NCBI GenBank assembly: GCA_012523385.1
Contig: JAAYIO010000184.1
Coordinates: forward strand, 1 to 29,953
Direction of reading: 5' to 3'
DNA length: 29,953 nt
DNA from: Methanomicrobiales archaeon
GTDB lineage: Archaea > Halobacteriota > Methanomicrobia > Methanomicrobiales > Methanomicrobiaceae
Shown: positions 15,805 to 24,074 of the stretch, piece after piece
How the letters are laid out: every line of letters begins with the position of its first letter
Numbering within the stretch: position 1 is the first letter of the stretch
Translations under genes and position numbers: made by a program
Notes under the pieces: generated by a model
The model's input: the letters and a program-made list of their open reading frames with translations, nothing else
What the model was told of the DNA's origin: nothing
The model's database searches: none

Positions 15805-16288
15805 TATTAGCCTCTTTCCCGAGTTCGATATAGGACTGGGCGTTTTTCATGATATGGCTGATCTGTTCCTCTGATGCTTCCCGTATGACCTTCCCCGGCA
15901 CACCCATCACGAGAGACCGGGGAGGTATCTCTTTTCCTTCGGTGACAACTGACCCCGCCGCAATGATGCTGTCTTCTCCGACAACCGCATTATTCATTAC
16001 GATGGCGCCCATTCCAACCAGTACACGGTCCTGAATCGTTGCGCCATGAATGATAGCCCCATGGCCAACCGATACATATCTGCCAATGGAGACCGGACAT
16101 CCTGTGGTGGTGTGCACTACCGCGTTGTCCTGTATGTTTGCACCATGGTGGATGGTTATCCGGTCTTTATCTGCCCGGATGACTGCCCCATACCAGATGC
16201 TGACATCGTCTGCGATGGTAACATCTCCGGTCACGGTTGCATTTCCGGCAATAAATGCAGGTGTTCCGGCAGAAGTATCGCTATTCAT
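15797..16288 (-). CDS. Gamma-class carbonic anhydrase-like hexapeptide-repeat protein
   Basis: This is a left-handed beta-helix protein of the YrdA/PaaY/CamH type. ATG at 16288 gives 163 residues; longer extensions run into the divergent coaD and are rejected. Hexapeptide repeats run from about 12 to 125, and the three zinc-type histidines are at 59 (NAVVH), 76 and 81 (VGHGAIIHG). The N-terminal acidic loop of the active Cam enzyme is absent, as in CamH-like proteins, so carbonic anhydrase activity is uncertain. The C-terminus is a helix (EEQISHIMKNAQSYIELG). It is the first gene of an operon with the HdrA-like flavoprotein, overlapping it by 8 nt, which suggests a shared CO2 or redox role. 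Confidence 0.86.
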   Translation of the reverse strand: MNSDTSAGTPAFIAGNATVTGDVTIADDVSIWYGAVIRADKDRITIHHGANIQDNAVVHTTTGCPVSIGRYVSVGHGAIIHGATIQDRVLVGMGAIVMNNAVVGEDSIIAAGSVVTEGKEIPPRSLVMGVPGKVIREASEEQISHIMKNAQSYIELGKEANNG

Positions 16289-16318
16289 AATAGGTATTAC
16301 GTTTAACGTCACCGTCAA

Positions 16319-16777
16319 ATGAAGATTATGGTAGGGGGCACATTCAGTCCACTCCACGACGGCCATAAAAAGCTCATTTCCCGTTCTTTTGAGCTTGCCG
16401 GAAGGAATGGGCATGTTATTGTCGGTCTTTCCACCGATGTATTCGCCGGCGTGAAAAATCATCCCATTGCGCCGTATGAAAAGCGCAAAGAACGTCTTAC
16501 TGCATTTATTCAGGAATCCGGGTATTCGGCAACATGGAATATCATTCCTTTGGACGACCAGTACGGCGCCACTCTTGACACCGATTTTGATGCCCTCGTC
16601 GTCAGCGAGGAGACATTTCCGGTAAGTCTTGAGATAAATCACCTCAGAAAAGAACGGGGCAGAAAAAAAGTAGATATTCACCAGATCACCTGTGTGCTTG
16701 CCGATGACGGAAAATGGATATCAAGCACCCGGATACATCGCGGTGAAATTGATGGTCACGGGCGGATTATCAGGTGA
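16319..16777 (+). CDS. coaD: Archaeal phosphopantetheine adenylyltransferase
   Basis: The enzyme transfers AMP from ATP to 4'-phosphopantetheine in coenzyme A synthesis. The 152 residues show the nucleotidyltransferase motifs: GGTFSPLHDGH near the N-terminus (HxGH) and SSTRI near the C-terminus (the ISxTxI equivalent). PYEKRKERL and DFDALVVSEET are typical of the archaeal COG1019 group. The start codon is the first ATG and lies 30 nt from the divergent carbonic-anhydrase-like gene. The stop overlaps the convergent pyrI by 8 nt. The assignment is secure at family level. Confidence 0.92.
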   Translation: MKIMVGGTFSPLHDGHKKLISRSFELAGRNGHVIVGLSTDVFAGVKNHPIAPYEKRKERLTAFIQESGYSATWNIIPLDDQYGATLDTDFDALVVSEETFPVSLEINHLRKERGRKKVDIHQITCVLADDGKWISSTRIHRGEIDGHGRIIR

Positions 16778-17240
16778 TGTGGTTTTCGAGGTCGGTGTTT
16801 ATCAGTGTGTCGCAATACAGACAGTGAAGTCCTTCCTCGGTGACTTCAAATGCACTTCTGATTGGTTCGTTGGCATTGGTGATGCACCCGGGATTGGTGC
16901 ATTTTACAATACCATAGAGCACTTTTGGGGACTCGACCCCCTTCTTCTCCACCACGATGTAATCCCGGATGATGTTGATGGTGGCATGGGGTGAGACAAG
17001 GGCAATTCTGTCCACCTCTTCCTTTGAAAGTTCGCGGTTGCTCACTTTCACGATGTCTTTTTTACCCTCTTGTCCATTGGTCATAGAGGCGACATTTGTT
17101 GCAATCGAGAGTTCCTGGTTGGTTTTGCCAGTAATGCCCAGCATCCGCAAAACGATGAGTGCGGCGCCCGGGTGAATGTGGTCAATCACGGTTCCGTCTT
17201 TGATAGGGCTTATCATAAGGCCCTCTGCTTTCGATTTCAT
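16770..17240 (-). CDS. pyrI: Aspartate carbamoyltransferase regulatory subunit
   Basis: This is the nucleotide-binding regulatory subunit of aspartate transcarbamoylase in pyrimidine synthesis. The 156 residues begin with the allosteric domain (PIKDGTVIDHIHPG, GKTNQELSIATNV) and end in a zinc domain with Cys114, Cys119, Cys140 and Cys143. This arrangement is typical and needed to bind the catalytic subunit. Its ATG is 2 nt after the pyrB stop, so the two genes are co-transcribed. Length and motifs are normal. Confidence 0.96.
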   Translation of the reverse strand: MKSKAEGLMISPIKDGTVIDHIHPGAALIVLRMLGITGKTNQELSIATNVASMTNGQEGKKDIVKVSNRELSKEEVDRIALVSPHATINIIRDYIVVEKKGVESPKVLYGIVKCTNPGCITNANEPIRSAFEVTEEGLHCLYCDTLINTDLENHIT

Positions 17241-17242
17241 CC

Positions 17243-18136
17243 TCAGATCACCTCTTCAAGCATGGCCATTCTCACCGGAATACCATTCCCTGACTGTTCA
17301 AAATACCGTGCACAGGGCATTGCATCAACACGGGGGTCAATCTCCCCTGCCCGTGGCAGAGGGTGAAGGACAATCATTCCTTTTTTGTGCCCCTCCAGTG
17401 CCTCTGGTGTAATGCGGTAACTCTCTGCGACATTGTAGTAGGATGCTGCGTCAGGGAACCGTTCGCGTTGAATGCGTGTGGTGTATATGACATCCAGTTC
17501 AGGCACGATCTCTGAAATATCTTCGTGCTCCACTACCCTGCATCCGCGTTTGTGCAGTTCTGTTACCAGACTGTCCGGAAATTCAAGGCTTTTTGGTGCA
17601 ATGGTGTGAAGGGTGACATCATAGTTGGAAAGGGCATAGGCAAGGGAATGGGTGGTTCTGCCATACCGGAGATCGCCTAAGAGGCCGATGTGGATGCCTT
17701 CAAGCGGCATTGACTGGCGGATCGTGTATAGGTCAAGGAGGGTCTGTGAAGGGTGCTGTCCTGCTCCGTCCCCTGCGGTTATCACCGGCACTGAGGCAAA
17801 TTCGCTGGCCAGACGGGCGGCACCCTCCTTGGGGTGACGCAAAACAATAATGTCTACATAACTGCTCACCACGCGCATGGTATCCGCCAGTGTCTCGCCC
17901 TTTGATAGTGAACTCCCTTCGACACTGTCAACGGTAATGTTTGTTCCTCCCAGTCGTGACACGGCAGAGGTAAATGACATCCGCGTACGCGTACTCGGCT
18001 CAAAGAAGAGGAGTGCAACCTGTTTTCCATCAAGTGTTTTCTGTATCTGTGGTGCTGTAGCAATTGCACCCGCACGGGCAAGGAGGGAGTCGATTTCCCC
18101 CCTGCTAAAGTCTCGTATTGATATGATGTCTTTCAT
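17243..18136 (-). CDS. pyrB: Aspartate carbamoyltransferase catalytic subunit
   Basis: This enzyme makes carbamoyl-aspartate, the second step of pyrimidine synthesis. ATG at 18136 (MKDIISIRDFSR) fits the family start; an in-frame extension to 18199 is not family-like. The 297 residues contain the carbamoyl-phosphate site FEPSTRTRMSF (STRTR at 48-52), the HPSQTLLDLYTI signature, GDLRYGRT-HSLA, and LHPLPR near the C-terminus. It is the first gene of a pyrBI operon. No clear TATA box was found in the 168-nt space upstream. Confidence 0.96.
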   Translation of the reverse strand: MKDIISIRDFSRGEIDSLLARAGAIATAPQIQKTLDGKQVALLFFEPSTRTRMSFTSAVSRLGGTNITVDSVEGSSLSKGETLADTMRVVSSYVDIIVLRHPKEGAARLASEFASVPVITAGDGAGQHPSQTLLDLYTIRQSMPLEGIHIGLLGDLRYGRTTHSLAYALSNYDVTLHTIAPKSLEFPDSLVTELHKRGCRVVEHEDISEIVPELDVIYTTRIQRERFPDAASYYNVAESYRITPEALEGHKKGMIVLHPLPRAGEIDPRVDAMPCARYFEQSGNGIPVRMAMLEEVI

Positions 18137-18304
18137 CAGAGGTCTGCCTCCTGTTGTAACGGCAAAAGAAGAGTGAAAAATAGACGCAGAGAAATGCACC
18201 GGGCATCTCCATCCGCGAATCCTTTCATAATTACATATGCGTGATTCGGCGTAATAGAAGTATCCTGTAGCAGGGTCATGCTGAAGAAAAATGGGTTGGG
18301 AAAA

Positions 18305-19033
18305 CTATTTTTTCCGCGCTACGGTGATATATCCGCTGTGGCTTACGCGCGTAGATGGGCGGGTTCCCCGCTTCGTTCGCGTGAGTTCGCGGCCGATCAA
18401 CTCGTGGCAGACGAGCTCGGTAAAGAGCGGTTCTGCCGTGTCCATCACAATAAATGTCTGCTCCAGAAACGGCGTGTAGGTGGCAAGGTAGCCCCCGGGC
18501 CTCAGCAGAGTATGGGCGTGGCGGATATGTGCTTCTGTTATCAGCAGGTCAAGGTGAACAACATCATAAGCACCTTCTGCATCGAGCATATCACCCGCGA
18601 TGACTTCAACATTATCAAGACCTGCTTCTTCTATATTTTTGCGGCAGACCGTGGCAAACTCCTCACGGATTTCGTAGGTGGTGACGGTCTTTGCAATCCC
18701 ACCGAAGTAAATTGAAGCAATACCGCTTCCCGTCCCGGCATCCAGCACATCGTCGTTCTTGTTCATGCCGGTGAGTGCACAGACCATTCCGATATCCTTA
18801 GGAAGCATCGGTGCGCCGGTGCGGCGGGCGTGGGCAAAAAAATCTGTTGGTCGGGGAATTCTGACATAAAACGGGACACCAAGATGTGTTTCGATCGTAT
18901 CGCCCGGATTTGCCTCCCGGATGACATTCAAATCGATAATACCCTTGTCGGTGGAAAACGTTCCCTCTCCGGCACGGACATAATACTCCTTTTCATTGTG
19001 GATGAGAAGAACGCGCTTGCCATCAGGGATCAT
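18305..19033 (-). CDS. trmI: tRNA (adenine-N1) methyltransferase, TrmI-like
   Basis: This is an archaeal TrmI-type enzyme expected to make m1A at positions 57/58 of tRNA. The 242 residues show a small N-terminal beta domain, RIPRPTDFFAHARRTGAPMLPKDIG, the SAM motif DAGTGSG (98-104), YEIREEF, and a LDLL motif near 161 where relatives often have LDLP-PW. The C-terminal part (GYLATYTPFLEQ) is family-like. The ATG overlaps the NAC stop by 4 nt, making it the last gene of the recJ-like/PUA/NAC operon. The altered motif after LDL is worth noting, but the fold is clear. Confidence 0.88.
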   Translation of the reverse strand: MIPDGKRVLLIHNEKEYYVRAGEGTFSTDKGIIDLNVIREANPGDTIETHLGVPFYVRIPRPTDFFAHARRTGAPMLPKDIGMVCALTGMNKNDDVLDAGTGSGIASIYFGGIAKTVTTYEIREEFATVCRKNIEEAGLDNVEVIAGDMLDAEGAYDVVHLDLLITEAHIRHAHTLLRPGGYLATYTPFLEQTFIVMDTAEPLFTELVCHELIGRELTRTKRGTRPSTRVSHSGYITVARKK

Positions 19034-19371
19034 GAAGAGGTGAGCCTGATGATTGCATCAGCAATCTCGCCGTTTGCTTCTTTGAGTGCAGCGCGTGCTT
19101 TATCAGGGCTAACCTGTGCCTGTTCTGCAACGAGCATTACATCTTCATTCGGAATTGCTACTTCTTTGGGGAAAAATACCGGTTCGCTGCCCTGCAGCTG
19201 GTAGGTCTTTTGGCCCTGCATGATCGTAACAACGACCTCTGCCGGTTCAAAAACATATTCGCCTTCGGTTGTATAGACAACGACCCGCTCAACACCTTCG
19301 ATCTCCTCCATCTTCATGCCGAGCTGTTTCATCATCTGTTTCATCTTTTTCGGGTTTATACCGGGTATCAT
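19030..19371 (-). CDS. nac: Nascent polypeptide-associated complex protein (archaeal NAC)
   Basis: This is a homodimeric ribosome-associated chaperone homologous to eukaryotic NAC alpha. The 113 residues open with MIPGINPKKMKQMMKQLGMKM, the archaeal signature. A NAC beta-barrel follows (VERVVVYT, EYVFEPAEVVVTIMQG, TYQLQG), and a UBA domain closes the protein (DVMLVAEQAQVSPDKARAAL). Length is typical. Its ATG lies one base from the stop of the PUA gene, and its stop overlaps trmI, so it is co-transcribed in a translation-related operon. Confidence 0.96.
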   Translation of the reverse strand: MIPGINPKKMKQMMKQLGMKMEEIEGVERVVVYTTEGEYVFEPAEVVVTIMQGQKTYQLQGSEPVFFPKEVAIPNEDVMLVAEQAQVSPDKARAALKEANGEIADAIIRLTSS

Positions 19372-19372
19372 T

Positions 19373-19876
19373 TTAGATCAACCTTCCTGATCGTACCTGT
19401 ACTGCTCCACCATAATTAAATGCCATCATCTCATCACCGGATAAGAGCGCATTACCGGTGCCGATGAGCTGATCCTCCCCTGTGACAACGAGGACTTCAT
19501 CGCCCGCCATAATTCCCGGATCAGCGGTGAGGACATGTTTTGCCATTGCATTCTTTCCTTTCATAATGAATTCTGCAACCTCTTCTGAGACCGATACCCG
19601 GTAGGTTGGCGCGGGCAGGTACCGCCAGAGTCGTTCTGCTCCTTCAATGGAGAGCGTAAATCGTCCGTCATGTGCACGGACAGTGGCGATGCGGACACCA
19701 TTCAGGAGCACGTATCGTATTCGTTTGGTGGTGGACAGTTTGAAAGTGCATTCTTCCGGGAAGAGTGCAGCTCCTGCACCTTTCCCAAATTGGTAATCCG
19801 CGATTGTCCGGACGCGGTTATTTGCGCTGTTCTGCAATAATTCTGTTGACAAGTTCTGCAAACCCCTCTTCGGCAT
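19373..19876 (-). CDS. PUA-domain RNA-binding protein
   Basis: The 167-residue frame has a conserved N-terminal part (RVRTIADYQFGKGAGAALFP), a middle domain, and a C-terminal PUA domain (KHVLTADPGIMAGDEVLVV and GTGNALLSGDEMMAFNYG-AVQVRSG). It resembles the stand-alone archaeal proteins related to the C-terminus of archaeosine transglycosylase, thought to bind tRNA or rRNA. Starting at ATG 19876 the gene would overlap the recJ-like gene by 59 nt. The family core begins only near residue 20, and an in-frame TTG near 19837 is an alternative. It is in an operon with NAC and TrmI. The binding target is unknown. Confidence 0.8.
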   Translation of the reverse strand: MPKRGLQNLSTELLQNSANNRVRTIADYQFGKGAGAALFPEECTFKLSTTKRIRYVLLNGVRIATVRAHDGRFTLSIEGAERLWRYLPAPTYRVSVSEEVAEFIMKGKNAMAKHVLTADPGIMAGDEVLVVTGEDQLIGTGNALLSGDEMMAFNYGGAVQVRSGRLI

Positions 19877-21203
19877 TCGTTGGAATATATGCTCCCGCTG
19901 CTATCTTATGTCCTCCGCCGCCACCACCAATTTCCTCAGATGCAGTGATAAGTGCGGCCTGCAGGTCAATGCCCCGTTCCACCATGCGGGAATTGGTTCG
20001 CATGGAAACCTTCACGAGATCAGGATCGTCATTGAGGTAGCAGAGAATCATGATTGGTTTCTCGTAGTCCAGTTTGGAGAGCGCCATTCCTGCTCCTATC
20101 CCGACGATGGTATCGGGGAAGCGGTCGCCGACATGGATGTGCTGGATATGGCTTAGGACAGTCGTGCCGGTGTCGAGGATGTATTCCATCATCTCACGTA
20201 TGATTCGTTTGTGATGGCGCAGCATCCGTTCGCCTTCCCAGTATGCCTGCGCACGGTCACCGGCACAGACGGCACTTCCCACCTTAGGGCGGGCCCAGCG
20301 CCCGCAGGCATTAAGCATTGTTGCATATTCAGATGCATTCCGAAGCGCTGTCCATTTCTCCTCGCCCGGAAAGATGTAGTGTTCTGCAAGGAGGCGGGAG
20401 ACGTCCTGACCGGTTGCAAGCATCTGTTGTGCGAGGCCGTTTATAATACCGGATTTCTCGTCGGGGTCCAGATCCTCCCATACCCGATCCTTGCCGTCTG
20501 CGGTTTTCTCTGCTATGTTTAGTTTCTTTAGAAATGCTTCTGATTTCTGCTCATTATTCGAGATGCCCGGAATAAATGGATCATCGGAAAATGATAAACA
20601 GACTTTGAGGGGGCGGGTAGAGATACCGTAGCAGTTCAGTTGTTTCTGAACAATTTCAATGGTGCCTGCACGCTCTCCATCTGCTGCTATTTCTCGTGCC
20701 GGCCCTATCAGGCCACAGTGCTCCCGGGCCATCATGTCGCCGACATTCCCCACGACAGCGTTTTTGGCAAGCATGCCAAGGTTCGGATGCCCGGGGTTCA
20801 TCTCTTTGGCGACAAGGTAACCAATCCCTGCCGCTGAGAGTTGTGTATGACCATATGGCTGGCCGTTTACCTGTAGATACGGGGTGTCCACGTCTTGTGA
20901 TATATGGTGGTCAATAATTGCCACATCTTCTGTGCCCATGCCCCGTTCTTCTAAGAGATTCTGTTGTCCTGCTCCGAGGTCAATGAAGACCTTGAGGGTG
21001 CTGTCTTCCGGCACATATTTCATGGTCATGGGCTCAAGCTGACGTACGAAGACACTCTCTACAGGAATATGGGCATCCTTGCATGCCTGTACCATAATAG
21101 CTTCACTGGTGATGCCGTCTGCATCGATGTGGGATATCACGGTGACTGCATCTGCATGCTGTATCTGTCGGGCGACGGCCCGGACATCATCTTGAAACGA
21201 CAT
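19818..21203 (-). CDS. Archaeal RecJ-like DHH-family exonuclease
   Basis: This belongs to the single-strand-specific nuclease/phosphoesterase family; archaeal relatives associate with replication (GINS) or act on RNA. The 461 residues contain the DHH motifs SHIDADGITSEA, FIDLGAG and IIDHH, the GNVGDMMA segment, and a DHHA1 domain ending in GGGGGHKIAAGAYI. Catalytic Asp and His residues look intact. ATG at 21203 follows 112 nt of intergenic space, so this is the first gene of the operon with the PUA protein, NAC and TrmI. The nuclease class is sure; whether DNA or RNA is the main substrate is not. Confidence 0.88.
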   Translation of the reverse strand: MSFQDDVRAVARQIQHADAVTVISHIDADGITSEAIMVQACKDAHIPVESVFVRQLEPMTMKYVPEDSTLKVFIDLGAGQQNLLEERGMGTEDVAIIDHHISQDVDTPYLQVNGQPYGHTQLSAAGIGYLVAKEMNPGHPNLGMLAKNAVVGNVGDMMAREHCGLIGPAREIAADGERAGTIEIVQKQLNCYGISTRPLKVCLSFSDDPFIPGISNNEQKSEAFLKKLNIAEKTADGKDRVWEDLDPDEKSGIINGLAQQMLATGQDVSRLLAEHYIFPGEEKWTALRNASEYATMLNACGRWARPKVGSAVCAGDRAQAYWEGERMLRHHKRIIREMMEYILDTGTTVLSHIQHIHVGDRFPDTIVGIGAGMALSKLDYEKPIMILCYLNDDPDLVKVSMRTNSRMVERGIDLQAALITASEEIGGGGGGHKIAAGAYIPTNAEEGFAELVNRIIAEQRK

Positions 21204-21315
21204 TTACTGAAGTAATGATTGTCCTTGCTCTTTGATGAAAGGTGCCTTTGATGATGGAATGTTAATGAGGGAGTACAGTGAAAAGGTCTGATAGGCAAAA
21301 TACCTGGGTGGTACG

Positions 21316-22758
21316 ATGAATATGGGAAAGCATGCGGGGGGATTTCGCGAATTTTGGGAAACCGGTTATATCAGCCCGGAGAGGATGCGGGCTGTTGATG
21401 CCAATGCACAGGCGCTGGGCGTGTCTGCCCTTCAGCTGATGGAGAGTGCGGGAAAGGGGCTCGCGGATTATGTGAGGGGCATGTCTCCGGAGCATGTGGT
21501 GGTTCTCTGTGGAAAAGGCAACAATGGCGGAGACGGGTTTGTCGCAGCCCGGCATCTCTGCCGCGACTGTATGGTGACGGTGATCTGTCTGTCGCGGGAA
21601 CTGAGATCTCCGGAAGCGGCCCGAAACTTACGTGTTCTTTCTCACTGTAGTGTTTCGGTTATCCTTGCCGAAAGCCGTGAAGCTGTTTTAGGATGCAGGG
21701 ATCTCATATCTTCTGCGGATACCGCAATCGATGCAATGCTTGGCACCGGCATCACAGGGAGTCTCCGTGAGCCATATGCCACCTGTGTCAGTGTGGTGCG
21801 GGAATCCGGTGTTCCGGTTGTTTCTGCTGATATGCCGACACCGGGTCTTCCTGCCAGGGTGGTCTGTTCATTTCATCGTGCAAAGAGCGGGGAGCCTGTC
21901 GTTATTGACATCGGTATTCCTGATGAGGCTGAGTGTTTTACGGGTCCGGGTGATCTGCTGATGCTGCCTGCGAAAGGGCAGAACAGCCACAAAGGTGCGG
22001 GAGGTGAAGTGCTTGTCATTGGCGGAGGTCCTTATCAGGGGGCGCCCCATCTTGCCGGTATGGCCGAAATCCGTGCGGGTGCGGATATTGTCCGGGTGGC
22101 AACCCCGAATATGCTAAACTGTCCAGATCTGATTGTGGAACAGACGAAAGGCCCCGTAATTCGGGAAGAAGACACTGACCGCCTTGCCAATCTCTCAGAG
22201 CGTGCAGATGTTACGGTATGTGGGTGTGGTCTGGGTGTGGAGAGTCATGCCGTCATCACCGAAATTGCAGAGTACATGGGTAAGGCAGTCTTTGATGCGG
22301 ATGCCCTCCGGCAACCTCTGCCTGTTGCGAAAAATACAATATACACTCCTCATGCAGGGGAGTTTTTTCGGATAACCGGGTGTCGCCTCCCTGACGACCC
22401 TGTCGAACGCGCCCGCATGGTGCGTGACCACAGGCCTGCTGGAGTGACGCTCGTGAAAGGGCCGGTGGATATCATATCGGATGTCTCTCGTGTGCGGTTC
22501 AATCGCACCGGGACGCCGCATATGACTGTGGGCGGCACAGGGGATGTGTTAGCTGGTGTCGTGGGAGCCTTATTCTGCCGTCTTCCGGCGTTTGAGGCAG
22601 CGTCCCTTGGCGCCTACATCAACGGACGTGCCGGAGAATTGCTGGCAGATATGGGGGATGGTCTTGCCGCAACGGATCTCATTTCGCAGATACCTTTTGT
22701 TATCTCCGGTGCAACAGACAGGCGTAGTGATAAGTCAGATCATGACGAAACAATCTGA
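21316..22758 (+). CDS. nnr: Bifunctional NAD(P)H-hydrate repair enzyme
   Basis: The protein repairs hydrated NAD(P)H. It has an N-terminal epimerase (YjeF_N; MRAVDANAQALGVSALQLMESAG, GKGNNGGDGFVAARHL, DAMLGTG) and a C-terminal ADP-dependent dehydratase (HKGAGGEVLVIGGG, HAGEFFRITG, TVGGTGDVLAGV). The 480 residues cover both domains at normal length. ATG at 21316 and the next in-frame ATG at 21322 are both possible; about 20 residues precede the conserved MRAVDAN. It stands first in the plus-strand block and is followed by moaC after 49 nt. Catalytic motifs are intact. Confidence 0.93.
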   Translation: MNMGKHAGGFREFWETGYISPERMRAVDANAQALGVSALQLMESAGKGLADYVRGMSPEHVVVLCGKGNNGGDGFVAARHLCRDCMVTVICLSRELRSPEAARNLRVLSHCSVSVILAESREAVLGCRDLISSADTAIDAMLGTGITGSLREPYATCVSVVRESGVPVVSADMPTPGLPARVVCSFHRAKSGEPVVIDIGIPDEAECFTGPGDLLMLPAKGQNSHKGAGGEVLVIGGGPYQGAPHLAGMAEIRAGADIVRVATPNMLNCPDLIVEQTKGPVIREEDTDRLANLSERADVTVCGCGLGVESHAVITEIAEYMGKAVFDADALRQPLPVAKNTIYTPHAGEFFRITGCRLPDDPVERARMVRDHRPAGVTLVKGPVDIISDVSRVRFNRTGTPHMTVGGTGDVLAGVVGALFCRLPAFEAASLGAYINGRAGELLADMGDGLAATDLISQIPFVISGATDRRSDKSDHDETI

Positions 22759-22807
22759 TACGATACCCTGTCACTATGGTAGTCGGGATCAATGATTTGG
22801 AGGTATC

Positions 22808-23272
22808 ATGCCTGAATTTTCTCATATCAATAATGATCGTGCCTATATGGTCGATGTAACGGACAAGGAAGATGTACATCGCCTTGCGCGTGCAGAAGGC
22901 AGGATTTACCTTCGCCCAGAGACGCTTGAGGCGATCCGGTCTGGTGCGGTTATTAAAGGGAATGTGCTTGCAACAGCACGAATTGCTGCCATTATGGCAG
23001 TAAAGCAGACGTCATCACTCATTCCCATGTGTCACCCCCTGCCTGTTGGTGGTGTTGATGTGGATTTCCATGATGGCGACGGGTTCATCACGGCCGAGGT
23101 GTCAGTGAAAACATATGGCCGAACGGGTGTGGAGATGGAGGCCTTAACTGGTGTCAGTGTAGCTCTTCTCACCATCTGGGATATGGTCAAGTCCGCTGAA
23201 AAAGACGAGAACGGGCAGTATCCTGAGACCTCTATTGAGGGAATTCGTGTCACTGAGAAACGGAAATCCTGA
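22808..23272 (+). CDS. moaC: Cyclic pyranopterin monophosphate synthase (MoaC)
   Basis: This is the second enzyme of molybdopterin synthesis, needed for tungsten/molybdenum formylmethanofuran and formate dehydrogenases. GGAGGT at 22799-22804 precedes the ATG. The 154 residues have the family signatures RAYMVDVTDKE at the N-terminus, IPMCHPLPV in the active site, and YGRTGVEMEALTGVSVALLTI, with the catalytic-type Lys in MVKSAEKD. Length is normal. It follows nnr and ends before the promoter of the ribosomal protein operon. No other mo gene is in the window. Confidence 0.96.
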   Translation: MPEFSHINNDRAYMVDVTDKEDVHRLARAEGRIYLRPETLEAIRSGAVIKGNVLATARIAAIMAVKQTSSLIPMCHPLPVGGVDVDFHDGDGFITAEVSVKTYGRTGVEMEALTGVSVALLTIWDMVKSAEKDENGQYPETSIEGIRVTEKRKS

Positions 23273-23305
23273 ACTTGCTACCCCAGATTTTTAATATCCA
23301 AAGGT

Positions 23306-23317
23306 CGTATATATACG
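23306..23317 (+). promoter_or_regulatory. TATA box of the L15e operon, in a 12-bp palindrome
   Basis: CGTATATATACG is a perfect palindrome containing a strong TATA core. It lies in the 123-nt space after moaC and predicts transcription from about 23338. That would leave a leader of about 58 nt before the ATG at 23396, longer than others in this window. Confidence 0.65.
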
Positions 23318-23395
23318 AACCGCCGGGTGTATACCCGCTGGAAAAAGGGATGTGGTCATCCGTTTTGGATGGCTGAACCTTCATGGTGAGAACCA

Positions 23396-23986
23396 ATGTC
23401 AAAGTCAATGTACGCGTATGTCCGTGAGGCATGGAAAAAACCTGATGAGTCAGAAGTAAAGCAGCTTCTGTGGAACCGGATGCAGATTTGGAGACGGGAA
23501 GGCAGTGTTGTGCGCGTTGAGCGCCCGACCCGCATTGACCGTGCACGAGCTCTTGGATACCGTGCAAAGCTGGGTATCGTTGTAGCTCGTGTCTCCGTTC
23601 GTCGTGGTGGACACAGAAAGTCCCGTTATATCCGCGGACGCCGTACTGCTCGCATGGGTATGCGCAAGTCAACCATGGGTAAGAGTATCCAGCGTATTGC
23701 TGAGGAGCGCGCCTCCCGCAAGTTCCGTAACATGGAAGTGCTGAACTCATACTGGGTTGGTGAGGATGGTCGCCATAAATGGTACGAGGTTATTCTCGTC
23801 GATGGTCACCACCCTGCAATCGTCAACGATAAACACCTCGGATGGATGGCCGACTCCGTTCACCGTGGTCGTGCTGAGCGTGGTCTGACCAGTTCAGGTC
23901 TCAAGGGACGTGGCATGCGCAGGCGTGGTAAAGGAACCGAACACACCCGTCCAAGTATCCGTTCAAACGGAAGCAAAGGGAAATAA
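23396..23986 (+). CDS. rpl15e: Ribosomal protein L15e
   Basis: This is a large-subunit protein shared by archaea and eukaryotes. The 196 residues are basic and typical: MSKSMYAYVREAWKKPDES, RATRI-like PTRIDRARALGYRAK, VVARVSVRRGGHRKSR, YWVGEDGRHKWYEVILVD, and a C-terminal GLKGRGMRRRGKGTEHTRP. There is a ribosome site (GGTGAG) upstream. It heads the conserved block with RNase P proteins, proteasome alpha and SBDS. A T-rich tract follows directly, so part of its transcription may stop there. Confidence 0.98.
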   Translation: MSKSMYAYVREAWKKPDESEVKQLLWNRMQIWRREGSVVRVERPTRIDRARALGYRAKLGIVVARVSVRRGGHRKSRYIRGRRTARMGMRKSTMGKSIQRIAEERASRKFRNMEVLNSYWVGEDGRHKWYEVILVDGHHPAIVNDKHLGWMADSVHRGRAERGLTSSGLKGRGMRRRGKGTEHTRPSIRSNGSKGK

Positions 23987-23989
23987 CCC

Positions 23990-24002
23990 TTTTTTTCTTT
24001 TT
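23990..24002 (+). terminator. Poly-T tract after L15e
   Basis: TTTTTTTCTTTTT begins 4 nt after the L15e stop. Such oligo-T runs are intrinsic archaeal terminators. It would separate abundant L15e message from the less needed RNase P genes, perhaps with partial readthrough. Confidence 0.6.
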
Positions 24003-24074
24003 CAGCTAATGCCGGGATATCGTGCGGCAGTTTCCGGATGGCATGAATTATCTTGTTGCCGCAGGGTCGTTTTG

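Noticed and set aside
16289..16681. Long N-terminal extension of the gamma-CA-like gene on the minus strand
   Set aside because: It runs antisense through coaD and has no family resemblance; the hexapeptide protein begins naturally at ATG 16288.
21204..21315. Riboswitch or small RNA in the recJ-like/nnr divergent gap
   Set aside because: Only a short AAAGG-TG-CCTTT palindrome is seen, whose loop is too small to fold; nothing else is structured.
23910..24074. Upstream extension of the rnp3 frame into L15e
   Set aside because: It overlaps the L15e C-terminus in another frame and crosses its poly-T terminator; Rpp30 homology starts at ATG 24075.
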